Below, piece by piece: positions 1-9,300 of a stretch of 42,448 bases of DNA (the first letter of the stretch is position 1; the number at the start of each line of letters is the position of its first letter). The translations under genes were made by a program, and so were the position numbers. The notes under the pieces are model-generated. The model saw only the letters and a program-made list of their open reading frames with translations, was not told the DNA's origin and made no database searches. Origin of the DNA: Demequinaceae bacterium (lineage in GTDB: Bacteria > Actinomycetota > Actinomycetes > Actinomycetales > Demequinaceae); the NCBI GenBank assembly GCA_017882825.1, contig JADGOS010000003.1, positions 1-42,448 of the forward strand. The letters run 5' to 3'.

Positions 1-101
1 TCGTCCCTGACCGCGCGTCCCCATTCCTCGTCGTGATACCGCTCCATGGCGGCGTCTCCCGTGCCGAAGCATCGTTCGCTCGCCGACTTCACCTTGCTCA
101 T
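1..101 (-). CDS. tag: DNA-3-methyladenine glycosylase I, N-terminal fragment (cut by left edge)
   Basis: Reading the minus strand from the ATG at 101-99 gives about 33 residues: MSKVKSASERCFGTGDAAM, then ERYHDEEWGRAVRD, running off the left edge. The ERC...YHDxEWG pattern is the hallmark N-terminus of Tag, the base-excision glycosylase that removes 3-methyladenine from alkylated DNA. In the E. coli enzyme this Cys and the His of YHD help bind the structural zinc, and both are present here. The spacing between them is one residue shorter than I recall for E. coli. There is no clear ribosome binding site; the ATG at 101 is chosen because the Cys lies upstream of the later ATG at 47. The gene is divergent from metF, with about 119 bp between them. 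The family call rests on a short segment, but a very characteristic one. Confidence 0.72.
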   Translation of the reverse strand, partial: MSKVKSASERCFGTGDAAMERYHDEEWGRAVRD

Positions 102-220
102 GGGCCCAGTGTGGGCCGGGGGTCCGACGGTGTCGAGCGGCGTGCGGGGCTCCCGGGAGGGAGGTGGGAAACGGACGACCTTGGGGCACAGGTTGGCTCA
201 CCAGCCCCGGGAGGCTAGCC
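102..220. promoter_or_regulatory. Divergent tag/metF intergenic region
   Basis: This 119-bp region separates the divergent tag and metF starts and must hold both promoters. I see a GGGAGG ribosome binding site at 209-214 for metF. I find no convincing -35/-10 pair. I also see no SAM riboswitch-like fold, although SAM riboswitches precede methionine genes in some actinobacteria. Confidence 0.35.
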
Positions 221-1123
221 TTGGCAACCGAGATGACCATCCGCGATCTGCTCCGGGCGCCAGCGCCGACCTTGTCCTTTGAACTCTTCCCTCCGCGCGA
301 CGATCACGCGCAAGAAGCGCTCTGGGAGACGATGGCGCGCCTTGCCGAGGCCCGGCCCGACTTCGCCTCGATCACCTATGGCGCCAGCGGTACCACCCGG
401 CGATCGAGCAGGGAGGTGGTAAGGCGCCTCGCGGACGCGCACACGATTCGCCCCCTCGCGCACCTCACCTGCGTCGACCAGTCGCGCGACGAGATCACCG
501 CGGTCATCGAGGAGTTCCTCGCCGAGGGCGTGCGCGACTTCCTCGCGCTGCGCGGTGACCCTCCCGTTGGGCAACCGGACTGGCGCCCCCACCCGGATGG
601 CCTCCTCTACGCGCATCAACTCGTCGCCCACATTCGCCACGTCGTGGGCGCGCGAGGAATCGCCGAGGGCGAGTACTCCATCGGGGTCGCGGCCTTCCCG
701 GCAGCCCACGCAGAGGAGCGGTGGCGCCAGCAGGGCCTCGACGTGCTCCTCGCCAAGCAGGATGCTGGCGCGGAGTTCGCCGTCACCCAGGTCTTCTATG
801 AGGCCGCGCACTGGGAGGTGCTCGCCGCCGACGCCCTCGCCGCCGGGATCACGATCCCCATCCTTCCCGGGATCATTCCGCTGCTCAGCACCGGCCGCGC
901 CGCGCGTCTGGAGCAGCTCACGGGGGTGAGCGTGCCGGAGTCCGTCCTCCGCGCGCTTGCGGCGGAGGACGACGCCGGAGCGGCTCGGGCGGCCGGGATC
1001 ACGCACGCGGCGGCGCTCGCGCGGGATCTGGTATCCGCGGGCGCCCCGGGCATTCACGTCTACACGTTCAACCGGCACGAGGCGGCGCTCGACCTGGCCG
1101 CGGCGGCGGGGCTGGCGCGCTAG
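221..1123 (+). CDS. metF: Methylenetetrahydrofolate reductase
   Basis: A flavoenzyme that reduces 5,10-methylene-THF to 5-methyl-THF, the methyl donor used by MetE, whose gene lies just downstream. The product is 300 aa, a normal length for bacterial MetF. Family signatures are FELFPPR near residue 20, SITYGASGTTR, AHLTCVDQSRDEI, ALRGDPP and FAVTQVFYEA, which form the FAD/folate-binding TIM barrel. I chose TTG at 221 because GGGAGG at 209-214 lies six bases upstream. The in-frame ATG at 233 would leave an 18-base gap and is the alternative. An upstream ATG at 164 adds residues with no family match. The gene converges on the osmC-like gene, with 57 bp between the stops. Confidence 0.93.
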   Translation: MATEMTIRDLLRAPAPTLSFELFPPRDDHAQEALWETMARLAEARPDFASITYGASGTTRRSSREVVRRLADAHTIRPLAHLTCVDQSRDEITAVIEEFLAEGVRDFLALRGDPPVGQPDWRPHPDGLLYAHQLVAHIRHVVGARGIAEGEYSIGVAAFPAAHAEERWRQQGLDVLLAKQDAGAEFAVTQVFYEAAHWEVLAADALAAGITIPILPGIIPLLSTGRAARLEQLTGVSVPESVLRALAAEDDAGAARAAGITHAAALARDLVSAGAPGIHVYTFNRHEAALDLAAAAGLAR

Positions 1124-1180
1124 TCGGGCCCAGGAGCGAGCGGTGCCGAGGAGGCAGCGGGGCGCAGCAGTTGGCGGGGC

Positions 1181-1603
1181 CTAAGCCTTCCTGAGGACCA
1201 CGGGGGTTCCCGCTTCGATCGTGCGGCTTACCGTGCAGGTCGTGTCGTGGGAGGCCTTCAGGGCGGCGCCGACGCGGTCGCGCGCCTTGTCCCCGTCCTC
1301 GCCCGCAGGGAACTCCAGGTGGAACGTGACCGTCATGTCGCGAAGGATGTTGCCGTCGTCCCCCTTCTCCTGGGTCGCCTGGGAGACGACGTCGAAGCGG
1401 AGCGGCTCGGCGCGCCGGGAGGTCATGTAGTCCACGTCGATTCCCGAGCACCCCGCGACCGCTACGAGCAAGAGCTCGACGGCGGAGAAGCCGTCCTCAG
1501 TCTCCGGTCCGAACCGGAGCGTCCCGCCCCTGGGGTTCGACGCGATGTACACGCCCTTGGACTCGCGGGTGAGGGTCACCTGGCGCTTCGAGGTCTCGGT
1601 CAT
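1181..1603 (-). CDS. OsmC/Ohr family thiol peroxidase
   Basis: A 140-aa protein of the OsmC/Ohr family, which detoxifies organic hydroperoxides using two conserved cysteines. Both are present: C52 in AVAGCSGIDV and C123 in DTTCTVSRT. The E-L-L-L stretch before C52 is also typical. The length matches the OsmC/YhfA-like branch, not the longer Ohr-type proteins, so the exact substrate is uncertain. ATG at 1603 is preceded by an AGGA about eight bases upstream. It is divergent from metE (207 bp) and convergent with metF. Its position between two methionine genes may be chance; I see no shared regulatory motif. Confidence 0.88.
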   Translation of the reverse strand: MTETSKRQVTLTRESKGVYIASNPRGGTLRFGPETEDGFSAVELLLVAVAGCSGIDVDYMTSRRAEPLRFDVVSQATQEKGDDGNILRDMTVTFHLEFPAGEDGDKARDRVGAALKASHDTTCTVSRTIEAGTPVVLRKA

Positions 1604-1810
1604 GGGGCGATCCTTTCACGGGGGTCCCTGCCCAACGTCAACGGCGCCGAGTGAGACGCAATTCCGGGGGTTCGGCGCGCGCGGTGGCCGTCATCCCGCA
1701 CGTTCGTCGATAGAAACTGCTCGCGGTAGACTCCTAGGCACCTCATTGGCGAGCCATCGCCATATGCGCACAGGCGAGCCCGCCGCGCACCCACGATCGT
1801 TGGAAGACAC
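1604..1810. promoter_or_regulatory. Divergent osmC/metE intergenic region
   Basis: This 207-bp spacer must hold the divergent osmC-like and metE promoters. A TAGACT hexamer near 1728 fits a TAnnnT -10 for metE, but the region about 18 bp upstream (TTCGTC) is a poor -35. I see no SAM riboswitch or strong hairpin here. Confidence 0.25.
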
Positions 1811-4129
1811 ATGAGCCCTCAGACGAACAGCACCGCGCCCGCCTTCCCCGGCGGCACCATCCTCGGCTACCCGCGCATCGGCCGTAACCGCGAACTCAAG
1901 AAGGCGCTGGAGTCCTTCTGGAAGGGCGCGACCACCGCGGCGGACCTGGAGACCGCCGCGCGCGACCTTCGCCTCGCGAACCTCGAGCGCATGGCGGAAC
2001 TCGGCCTCGGCCGCGGCGACTCGTCCATCCCCTCGAACTTCTCGTTCTACGACCACATGCTCGACGCCTCCGTCGCCTTCGGCTGCGTTCCTTCGCGCTT
2101 CAAGGAGTTCGAGAGCGAGCACGGCGGCTATGACCTCGCCGGGTACTCGACCATCGCCCGCGGCCAGGGTGACAAGGCGCCGCTCGAGATGACGAAGTGG
2201 TTCGATTCGAACTACCACTTCCTCGTTCCCGAGATCGGCCCCGAGACGACCTTCGAACTCGGCTCGATCCGTTGGATCGACGAGTTTGTCGAGGCGCGCG
2301 ACGCTGGCTTCTTCACGCGTCCGGTCGTCACCGGTCCGCTCACGTTCCTCTACCTGGCCAAGCCCTCCGACGAGGCGCCCCGCGGATTCCGCCCCATCGA
2401 TCGCCTCGCGGACCTTCTTCCGGTCTACGCGAAACTCCTGGGCGAGTTCAAGATCGCGGGAGCGCAATGGGTGCAGATCGATGAGCCGATCCTCGTCGCC
2501 GACATCGACGTTCCTCGCGCGGACGTGCTTGCGGCGGCCAAGACCGCCTACGACGCGATCGCCGGGGTGACGGAACGCCCCGCGATCCTCGTCGCCGCGC
2601 CGTATGCCTCGCTCGACGACGCCCTTCCCGTCCTCGCCGCGACCGGCGTTGAGGCCATCTCGCTCGATCTCGTCCGCGGCACCGTGCCCGCGGGCGTGAG
2701 CCTCGCAGGCAAGACCGTCGTCGCGGGAGTGGTCGACGGGCACAACATCTGGCGCACGGACCTCGATGCCGCGCTGGCGAAGGCGGCCGCGTGCGAGGCC
2801 CTCGGCGGCACCGTCGCCGTGTCCACCTCGACGTCCCTGCTCCACGTCCCGCACACGACGGCGGGCGAGGAGCATCTGGGCGAGATTCTCCCGTGGCTCG
2901 CGTTTGCCGACCAGAAGGTCGCCGAGATTGCGACGCTCGCCAAGGCGCGCGCCGAGGGCGAAGCCGCCGTTTCCGACGCGCTGGCCGCGGCCCGAGCGGC
3001 GCTCGCCTCGCGCGCGGCCAACGCCGGCACGCACGTCGCTGCGGTGCGCGAGGCCCTCGCCGCCGTGACGCCCGCCGACTACGACCGCGCGAGCGCCTAC
3101 CCGACGCGCGACGCGGTCCAGGCCGAGCGCTTCCACCTTCCCGCCCTCGCCACCACCACCATCGGCTCCTTCCCGCAGACCGCCGAGATTCGCAAGGCCC
3201 GCGCCGCCCTCGGGGCCGGCGAGATCACTCAGGCCGCCTACGAGGACGCGATGAAGGCCGAGATCGCCGCCGTGATCACGCTTCAGGAGGGTCTGGGGCT
3301 CGATGTCCTTGTCCATGGCGAGGCCGAGCGCAACGACATGGTCCAGTACTTCGCGGAACTCCTGGGTGGTTTCGCCGTCACGAAGAACGGCTGGGTACAG
3401 TCCTACGGCTCGCGCTGCACGCGCCCGTCGATCCTTTGGGGCGACGTCTCCCGCCCGGAGCCGATGACGGTCAAGTGGGCGACCTACGCGCAGTCCCTGA
3501 GCGACAAGCCCGTCAAGGGAATGCTCACCGGCCCGGTAACGATCCTCGCGTGGTCGTTCGTCCGCGACGACCAGCCACTCGGCGACACCGCGCGCCAGGT
3601 CGGCCTGGCGTTGCGTCACGAGATCGCGGACCTCGAGGCCGCAGGGATCGGCATCATCCAGGTTGACGAGCCCGCGCTCCGCGAGCTCCTTCCCCTGAAG
3701 AAGCGCGATCAGGCGGCGTACCTCGACTGGTCGGTCGGCGCCTTCCGCCTGGCCACCTCCGGTGCGGGGAACGCGACCCAGATCCACACCCACCTGTGCT
3801 ACTCGGAATTCGGCGAGATCATCGACGCGATCGACGGCCTGGGCGCGGACGTGACCTCCATCGAGGCCGCGCGGTCCCGCATGGAGGTTCTTCCCGCGAT
3901 CAAGGCGCACGGCTTCGAGCGGGGCATCGGCCCGGGCGTCTGGGACATCCACTCGCCGCGCGTGCCCTCGACGCAGGAGATCGCCGAACTGCTGATTGAG
4001 GCGCTCTCCTCCATCCCCGGGAAGCAACTGTGGGTCAACCCGGACTGTGGGCTCAAGACTCGCGGCTACGAGGAGACCATGGCGTCGCTTAAGAACATGA
4101 TGGCGGCGACGAAGGTGGCGCGCGGCTAG
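1811..4129 (+). CDS. metE: Cobalamin-independent methionine synthase
   Basis: Transfers the methyl group of 5-methyl-THF (triglutamate form) to homocysteine to make methionine, without B12. The 772-aa length fits the double-barrel MetE family (E. coli MetE is 753 aa). The N-terminal GYPRIGRNRELKKALESFW motif is typical. The catalytic zinc ligands are visible in the C-terminal barrel: H661 and C663 in QIHTHLCYSEF and C746 in NPDCGLKTR. The 83-residue spacing of the two Cys equals that in E. coli. QVDEPALRE carries the catalytic Asp region. The ATG at 1811 has only a weak GGAAG upstream. The last bases overlap the stop codon of the opposing acetyltransferase gene. Confidence 0.97.
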   Translation: MSPQTNSTAPAFPGGTILGYPRIGRNRELKKALESFWKGATTAADLETAARDLRLANLERMAELGLGRGDSSIPSNFSFYDHMLDASVAFGCVPSRFKEFESEHGGYDLAGYSTIARGQGDKAPLEMTKWFDSNYHFLVPEIGPETTFELGSIRWIDEFVEARDAGFFTRPVVTGPLTFLYLAKPSDEAPRGFRPIDRLADLLPVYAKLLGEFKIAGAQWVQIDEPILVADIDVPRADVLAAAKTAYDAIAGVTERPAILVAAPYASLDDALPVLAATGVEAISLDLVRGTVPAGVSLAGKTVVAGVVDGHNIWRTDLDAALAKAAACEALGGTVAVSTSTSLLHVPHTTAGEEHLGEILPWLAFADQKVAEIATLAKARAEGEAAVSDALAAARAALASRAANAGTHVAAVREALAAVTPADYDRASAYPTRDAVQAERFHLPALATTTIGSFPQTAEIRKARAALGAGEITQAAYEDAMKAEIAAVITLQEGLGLDVLVHGEAERNDMVQYFAELLGGFAVTKNGWVQSYGSRCTRPSILWGDVSRPEPMTVKWATYAQSLSDKPVKGMLTGPVTILAWSFVRDDQPLGDTARQVGLALRHEIADLEAAGIGIIQVDEPALRELLPLKKRDQAAYLDWSVGAFRLATSGAGNATQIHTHLCYSEFGEIIDAIDGLGADVTSIEAARSRMEVLPAIKAHGFERGIGPGVWDIHSPRVPSTQEIAELLIEALSSIPGKQLWVNPDCGLKTRGYEETMASLKNMMAATKVARG

Positions 4130-4611
4130 AGCCGGAGCTCCCAGAAGCCCACATCAATCCAGCGGTCGAACTTGCGCCCGATCTCGCTGAACGTGCCGAC
4201 GCGCGTGAAGCCGAGCGATTCGTGGAGGCCGACGCTGGCCTCGTTGGGAAGGGCGATCCCGCCGACGACGAGGTGGGTTCCGCTGGCGCGCAGCCGCGAG
4301 ACGAGCTCCCCGTAGAGCGCGGAGCCGATCCCGCGACGCGTCGCGCCCGGGGCGAGGTACACCGTGGCCTCCGCCGAGTGCGCGTACGCGGCGCGGTCCC
4401 TGAACTGGCTCGCGTAGGCGTAGCCGCGCACCTCGCCCGCCTCGTCCCAGACGAGCCACGGGTAGCCGGCTGACTGGACCTTCGCGATTCGCGCGCGCAT
4501 GTCGTCGTCGCCGAGCGCGTCCACCTCGAACGTGATGACGGTGCGCTCGATGTAGTGGTTGTAGATCGCGACGACCGCGCCCGCGTCTGCCGGGGACGCG
4601 TCTCTGATCAT
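4126..4611 (-). CDS. GNAT acetyltransferase, phosphinothricin/methionine-sulfone type
   Basis: A 161-aa GNAT-fold N-acetyltransferase that uses acetyl-CoA. The N-terminus MIRDASPADAGAVVAIYNHYIE, the central ATVYLAPGATRRGIGSALY (acetyl-CoA loop RRGIG) and the C-terminal KFDRWIDVGFWEL match the Pat/Bar/YncA subfamily, which acetylates phosphinothricin, methionine sulfone or sulfoximine, or related amino acids. The real substrate cannot be read from sequence. The reading frame stays open far upstream, but that part is a shadow of the MFS gene, so ATG at 4611 with GGGGAG directly before it is used. It lies 35 bp downstream of the MFS gene, so co-transcription is likely. Its TAG stop shares the CTAG with the metE stop. 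Confidence 0.88.
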   Translation of the reverse strand: MIRDASPADAGAVVAIYNHYIERTVITFEVDALGDDDMRARIAKVQSAGYPWLVWDEAGEVRGYAYASQFRDRAAYAHSAEATVYLAPGATRRGIGSALYGELVSRLRASGTHLVVGGIALPNEASVGLHESLGFTRVGTFSEIGRKFDRWIDVGFWELRL

Positions 4612-4646
4612 CTCCCCATTGTGCCGGAGCGTGGCGCCCGTAGCCG

Positions 4647-5915
4647 TCACTTCGTGGCGGAGGGGACAGTCGCCTCGCCGACCTCCTCGTAGCGCCGGGT
4701 CGACCTGAGGTATGGCCAGGCGAGGAGGGCGACGACCGCGGAGGCAGTCCCGGCGATGGCCGTGACCACGAAGCCGGCGCTCGCTCCGTGGCGCTCGACA
4801 AGGTAGCCCGCGAGCCACGCGCCAGACGCGATTCCCATGTCGATGCCGGTTCGCGTCCACGTCATGCCCTCGGTCAGGTGGTTGCGCGGCACCAGGGCCT
4901 GCACCATGCCGTCGCCCACCGCCATCGTCGGCGCCACCACAAGACCCGTGAAGAACATCAGGAGGGCGAGCACAAGCAGGTTGGGCGCGAGTCCGAAGGT
5001 CGCGGCGCCTATGCCGGTGAGGACGACGCCCCAGACGAGTCGCGACGCGAGCGAGTGGCGCCACACCCTGGCGCCGTACACGAGGCCCCCGATGAGCGAA
5101 CCGAGCGCGAAGAGCGCGAGCACGACGCCGGAGATTGACTTGTGCCCCAACTCGTCCGCGAACGCGACGGTGGAGATGTCCACGGAGGCGAAGAGGGCGC
5201 CCTGTGCCGCGAAGATGAGGGTGGTGATCAGGACTGCGGGTACGGAGACAAGCATGTGCGTCCCGAGGCGGGGGCGGCGGAGGAGGCGCCTGCGCTCGCT
5301 CGGAGTCGGGGTCCTCCTGCCCAACGTGAGCGGCTCCGTTTCGCGAAGCGTGAGAAACGCGTACCCTCCCACCGCCAGGGCGACGGTAGAGACCCCGAGG
5401 CCGGCCCAACTCGCCACCTGGGTCGCGAGGACGGTCGTCATGGCGGGACCGGCGATGAAGAGCATTTCGTCGAGCGACGACTCGAGGGAGAACGCCGTGT
5501 TCAGGGCGTCGTCGTCGCGAACGAGGTGGACCCAGCGGGAGCGCGTGTACGTGGAGATGCTGCCGCTCGCCGCGAAGAGGGGCGCGCACGCCATGAGCGC
5601 CCATTCCGGCTGGTGGGTGAGTGCCGCCGCGACCATGGCGACGCGGCCCACGACCGCGATGCCGAAGCCCCAGCGTAGCGTCGCGGCCTGTCCGAACCTG
5701 TCGACGAGGCGCCCGACGACGGGCGCGAGGAGCGCCCATGAGATCGCGACGACGGCGACGACGCGGCCCGCGACCGCGTACGAGCCGTACTCAATCTGCA
5801 CCATGAGGAGGATGCCGAGTTCGGTCATCGCCATCTGTGCGCGGGCAATCAGTCCCCACAACGTGAAGGCCTTCGCGCCGGGAATCGCAAGAATCGAGCG
5901 GTACGGGGCGAACAC
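4647..5915 (-). CDS. MFS transporter (12-TM type), paralogue of the one at 39.4-40.6 kb
   Basis: A 422-aa polytopic membrane protein of the major facilitator superfamily. It starts MFAPYRSILAIPGAKAF, then VQIEYGSYAVAGRVVAVV, with LVDRFGQAATLRWG as the loop 2-3 motif. A second half follows after a cytoplasmic Arg-rich linker (TPTPSERRRLLRRPRLG). The C-terminus is cytosolic. The substrate is unknown; this branch is often annotated as drug efflux. GTG at 5915 has GAGG six bases upstream. The protein clearly resembles the 413-aa transporter at 39400-40641. It is probably transcribed with the downstream acetyltransferase, which would fit a resistance or export pair. A promoter 340 bp upstream may make a long structured leader. 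Confidence 0.9.
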   Translation of the reverse strand: MFAPYRSILAIPGAKAFTLWGLIARAQMAMTELGILLMVQIEYGSYAVAGRVVAVVAISWALLAPVVGRLVDRFGQAATLRWGFGIAVVGRVAMVAAALTHQPEWALMACAPLFAASGSISTYTRSRWVHLVRDDDALNTAFSLESSLDEMLFIAGPAMTTVLATQVASWAGLGVSTVALAVGGYAFLTLRETEPLTLGRRTPTPSERRRLLRRPRLGTHMLVSVPAVLITTLIFAAQGALFASVDISTVAFADELGHKSISGVVLALFALGSLIGGLVYGARVWRHSLASRLVWGVVLTGIGAATFGLAPNLLVLALLMFFTGLVVAPTMAVGDGMVQALVPRNHLTEGMTWTRTGIDMGIASGAWLAGYLVERHGASAGFVVTAIAGTASAVVALLAWPYLRSTRRYEEVGEATVPSATK

Positions 5916-6055
5916 GGAGGACCTCGGGTTTCGACGCTACGCGCGCATGGCACGTCTGTCACACCACCCGCGCGATGTGACCGGCGCACCGCCCACCGGG
6001 CGATACGCCCATGGTGCCATACCGGTTGACCGCCCAGGAGCGGGCGATGGTCCTG

Positions 6056-6087
6056 GGAGAAGGTGATCGACGGAGAAGGTGATCGAC
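6056..6087. repeat. Exact 16-bp tandem duplication
   Basis: GGAGAAGGTGATCGAC occurs at 6056-6071 and again directly at 6072-6087. The second copy ends inside the 3' arm of the large hairpin at 6081-6135. It looks like a recent slippage duplication at the end of the RNA element. Confidence 0.85.
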
Positions 6088-6250
6088 GCCCCGCGGGAGG
6101 CGGATGGGGGGGAGCCTCACCGCGGGGCGTCGATCTCGTCGCGCGAGAGGGGGTCTGCGCGCGACGGTCGTGGCTTTCGCCACGGACTGAACGGGGCTCT
6201 CCCCTGCCCCACAATCGAGGGGCGCGTCGTGGACGCGCCCGGCCTTCAGT
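6081..6250 (-). ncRNA. Structured small RNA, resembles the actinobacterial 6C RNA
   Basis: On the minus strand this noncoding region folds, by eye, into six helices. P1 is GACTGAA (6251-6245) with TTCAGTC (6191-6185). It encloses P2, GGGCGCGTC/GACGCGCCC (6240-6220), and P3, GGGGC/GCCCC (6210-6193). P4 is CGTGGC-GAAA-GCCACG (6184-6169), a GNRA tetraloop directly abutting P1. P5 is GTCGCGCG/CGCGCGAC (6165-6138) with a 12-nt loop holding CCCCC. P6 is a perfect 16-bp stem (6135-6120 with 6096-6081), a bulged A, an inner 5-bp stem and a 12-nt loop holding CCCCCCC. Two adjacent hairpins with C-run loops are the defining feature of the 6C RNA family of actinobacteria. The GC-rich P6 may also terminate transcription. 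An alternative is a long 5' leader of the MFS gene or the 3' end of the DUF11 transcript. Confidence 0.5.
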
Positions 6251-6254
6251 CAAA

Positions 6255-6282
6255 AGTGTAGGTGACGCCACGCGTAGGTCAA
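6255..6282 (-). promoter_or_regulatory. Sigma-70-type promoter for the structured RNA (and possibly the MFS gene)
   Basis: On the minus strand TTGACC (6282-6277) and TACACT (6260-6255) are separated by 16 bp, a good match to -35 and -10 consensus. The predicted start falls near 6250-6247, at the first helix of the structured RNA. It lies in the noncoding space just after the stop of the large surface-protein gene. Confidence 0.5.
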
Positions 6283-6319
6283 TGCGAGAACGCGGGAATT
6301 GCCTCGGCATGCGGCGGAC

Positions 6320-9300
6320 CTAAACCTCTTCGTACAGGCCGCGCCGCCTCCGGACGACGGCTATCAGGCCGACGCCGAGGGTAAGCGCGATGATGGCGGC
6401 CATGAGCTCGTACTGAAGGCCCATGGCCCCGGAAGCTGCAAGTTCAAGGTCGGTGAGCGTCACCGCGACCGGGGCATCGTCACTCTCGCTGAAGACTCCC
6501 GCGGAAAGGTCCTCGGGATCCGTCCATCGGACCTCGGCGACGTTCAGGATGGTGCCGGGCGTCGTGGAGGGATTCACCGTCGCGACGATGGTGATGTCGG
6601 GCGTCGTCCGGCCTCGCTCTAGGGTCCCATCAAGGACGCACGTGACCGTGCCGCCGTATCCGTCGGCGTCCCGTCCCGTGAGCGTGCAGGGGTCTGTCCA
6701 ATCGGGAACCGTCGGGTCGGATGACAGCCCAATGCTGATGGAGTCGACGCGGAGGGATGAGGGGATCGGATCGACGAGGGTCACGTTGCCGGTCGCCCCG
6801 TAGGAGAGGCTCTCGACATTGATCGTGTAGGTGACCTGCTTGCCGCGCTGGACGATGCCAGGCGACGAGGACTTGTGCACCGTGAGCACCGGAGCGGTCG
6901 TGGAGTCGTCGGTGTTGTTCGAGGGGTTGGGATCGGGCGTGTCCGAGCCGACGGTCGCGGTGTTCAGAATCGCGGCGGTTACGGTCGAGTCCGCCTGGAC
7001 GTCGAACTCGAACCACGAGGAGCCGCCGAGGGCCAGGGTGCCCCCGTTGGAGTCGAGCGTGCACGTGATGGCGCTGACGCCGGTGCTCAGGCACGTCCAG
7101 GTATCACCGCTGGCCGACGTGATGTTGCCGAGCGCGTCGTCGAACGTCAGGCCACCGGGCAGGGCGTCATCGACGACGACGTTGAGCGCGTCCGACGGCC
7201 CGGCGTTCGCGACTTCGATGCGGAACCGGCCGGTCCCGTTCGCGGGGATGTCTACCGAGACCGTGGTCTTGGTCAGTGACAAGTCCGCGCTGGTTAACAC
7301 CGGGTCCGACGTGGCGGCCCTGTCGTTGGTCGGGTCGGGGTCAAAGGGGTAGTCCACGATGGTCGCGGTGTTGGTGACGTCGGCGATCGTCGTAGGCAGG
7401 ATGGTGGCGTTTACCACGAGCGTGTCGCTCCAGTCATCGACCCCCAGAGTCGTGCCCGTCCAGGTGCAGACGAACTCTCTGGCCGCCGTCACGGGCTCGC
7501 AGGTCCAATCGGTGCCGCTCGTGGTGGCGTTGAGCCAGTCCACGGTTGTGGGAAGGGTGTCGGTCACGACGATGGGGGGGACCGCCACGGAGGGTCCGTG
7601 GTTCCTCGCGCGTAGGTTCCACGTGATCGTCTCGCCCGCCGTGAAGTCGGTACCTACCGAGGATTTGGTCAGTTCCAGGTCCGCGACGACGGCGGTCGAG
7701 GCGGGATCGCGATCGCGGTTGTTGTCCGTGTCGGGATCGAAGGTCTTGGCGGAGACCGTCGCCACGTTTTCGAAGTCCGTCGCGTCAACAACGTCGGCGG
7801 GGATGGTGACGTTGACGGTGATGATGGGCAGCGCGTCGCTCGGATCGAGCGGCCCGGCGTGGGTGAAGACGACTTGGCCCGGGGTGGACGTGTCGTCGGT
7901 CCACCCGGCCCCCGTGAAGCCCACGTAGGTCGCGTCGGCGGGAAGCGTGTCGACCACGACGATCGGGCCGACGGCCGGATCGGAAGACGCGCTGTTGGTG
8001 ACGGCCAGGGTCCACGAGAAACTCGAACCCGCAGTCGGGTCGAGGGCGGGGTTGTGGGCCTTGTCGATCAGGAGGTCGGCCTTGTCGATGTGAACGATCG
8101 CGAAGGTGCTGGCCGAATACACCCCAAGCAGGTTCTTGGGCGAGCCGGAGACGTCATAGACCGTCACCGTCGCATCGTTGCGGTAGTCCACGGCCTCACC
8201 CGTGTTCGCGCCGGTCCAGGTTGCTGATGCGTCGGGGTGCGCGGTGTACACGATCGTGAAGTGCGCCGTCGGAACCAGGGTGGGCAGTCCAGACCACGTC
8301 AGGTCCTGACCCGAGATCGCGGGGTCGGCCACCGCGCCACCGTTGACGGTCGTGGAACCCGTGTCGTAGGTCCAATTGTCCGGCAGGGTGTCGACGACCT
8401 GCCCGTTCAGGGCGTTGCTCGTCCCGCTGTTCGTGACCACGATGGTGAAGATCTTCGCTTCGCCGATGTACGCGGGTCCGGCGGTCGGCGTCTTGGTGAT
8501 CACCGGGTTCGGGAACTCCGGGGTGACGACGGCATCGGCCGTCGGGCCAGGAGGCGTCGTCGGGTACGAACGGACCGCGTCGTCGTCAAATCCCGGGGTC
8601 AGGAGCGGGTGCGAGGTGTAGCCCGTCACGGTCGCCACATTCGTCAGACTCGACGCGTCGAGGTACTCAGACGACGCGAGCGAGGCGCTGTAGGTGAAGG
8701 TGTGCGTGGCGTTCACGGCAAGTGTCGACAGGCTCCACGAGATGGTTCCCCCCCCGGTTGTCGCGCTCCTCCCCGAGATCGTGCCCCCATCCGAGATGCT
8801 CAGGGGGTTGACGATCACATTGGTCGGAATGACGTCGGTGACCGTGATGTCGTAGGCGGGGCTGGCGTTCGTGAGGGCGTTCGTCACCCCCACGCCATAG
8901 GTGAAGACCTCGCCCGGGGCGACGGTGTCGGAGTCGAGGCCGTTCACCAGTTTGGCGATTGTGAGACTCGGTTGGATCACGGTGAGTGTCGCTGTCGCGT
9001 CCGAGGTCGTGGCGCCGGGCGTGTAGTTGGCGCTCGTCGGGGCGGGGCCGACGGGGTCGATGATCGCCCACCTCATGGTGGCGGTATTCACCATCGCGCG
9101 GCCGCTGATGTTCACGGGGTCGTCAAGCATCGTCCCGGTGTACGTGAGCGTGACGGTCCGGGCGTAGGTCCGCGACACGATGTCGCCGAGGTACCACCCA
9201 TTTAGCGTTCCGCTGGGGGTCAATGTTGTTCCGCCAGCGGGGAGATCGCCGAGGCAAGAGAGCGCAGCCCCGTAGGTGCAGTCGACGCTGACTCCCGAGA

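Noticed and set aside
102-1810. SAM riboswitch before metF or metE
   Set aside because: Neither leader shows the conserved SAM-I, SAM-II or SAM-IV core or a matching multi-stem fold.
1691-4027. 778-aa minus-strand ORF opposite metE
   Set aside because: It is the antisense frame of metE in high-GC DNA; it is Arg/Gly/Asp-rich without any domain, while metE is unmistakable.
4612-5739. Apparent N-terminal extension of the acetyltransferase frame
   Set aside because: The extension overlaps the MFS gene on the same strand and has no recognisable domain; it is not a fusion.
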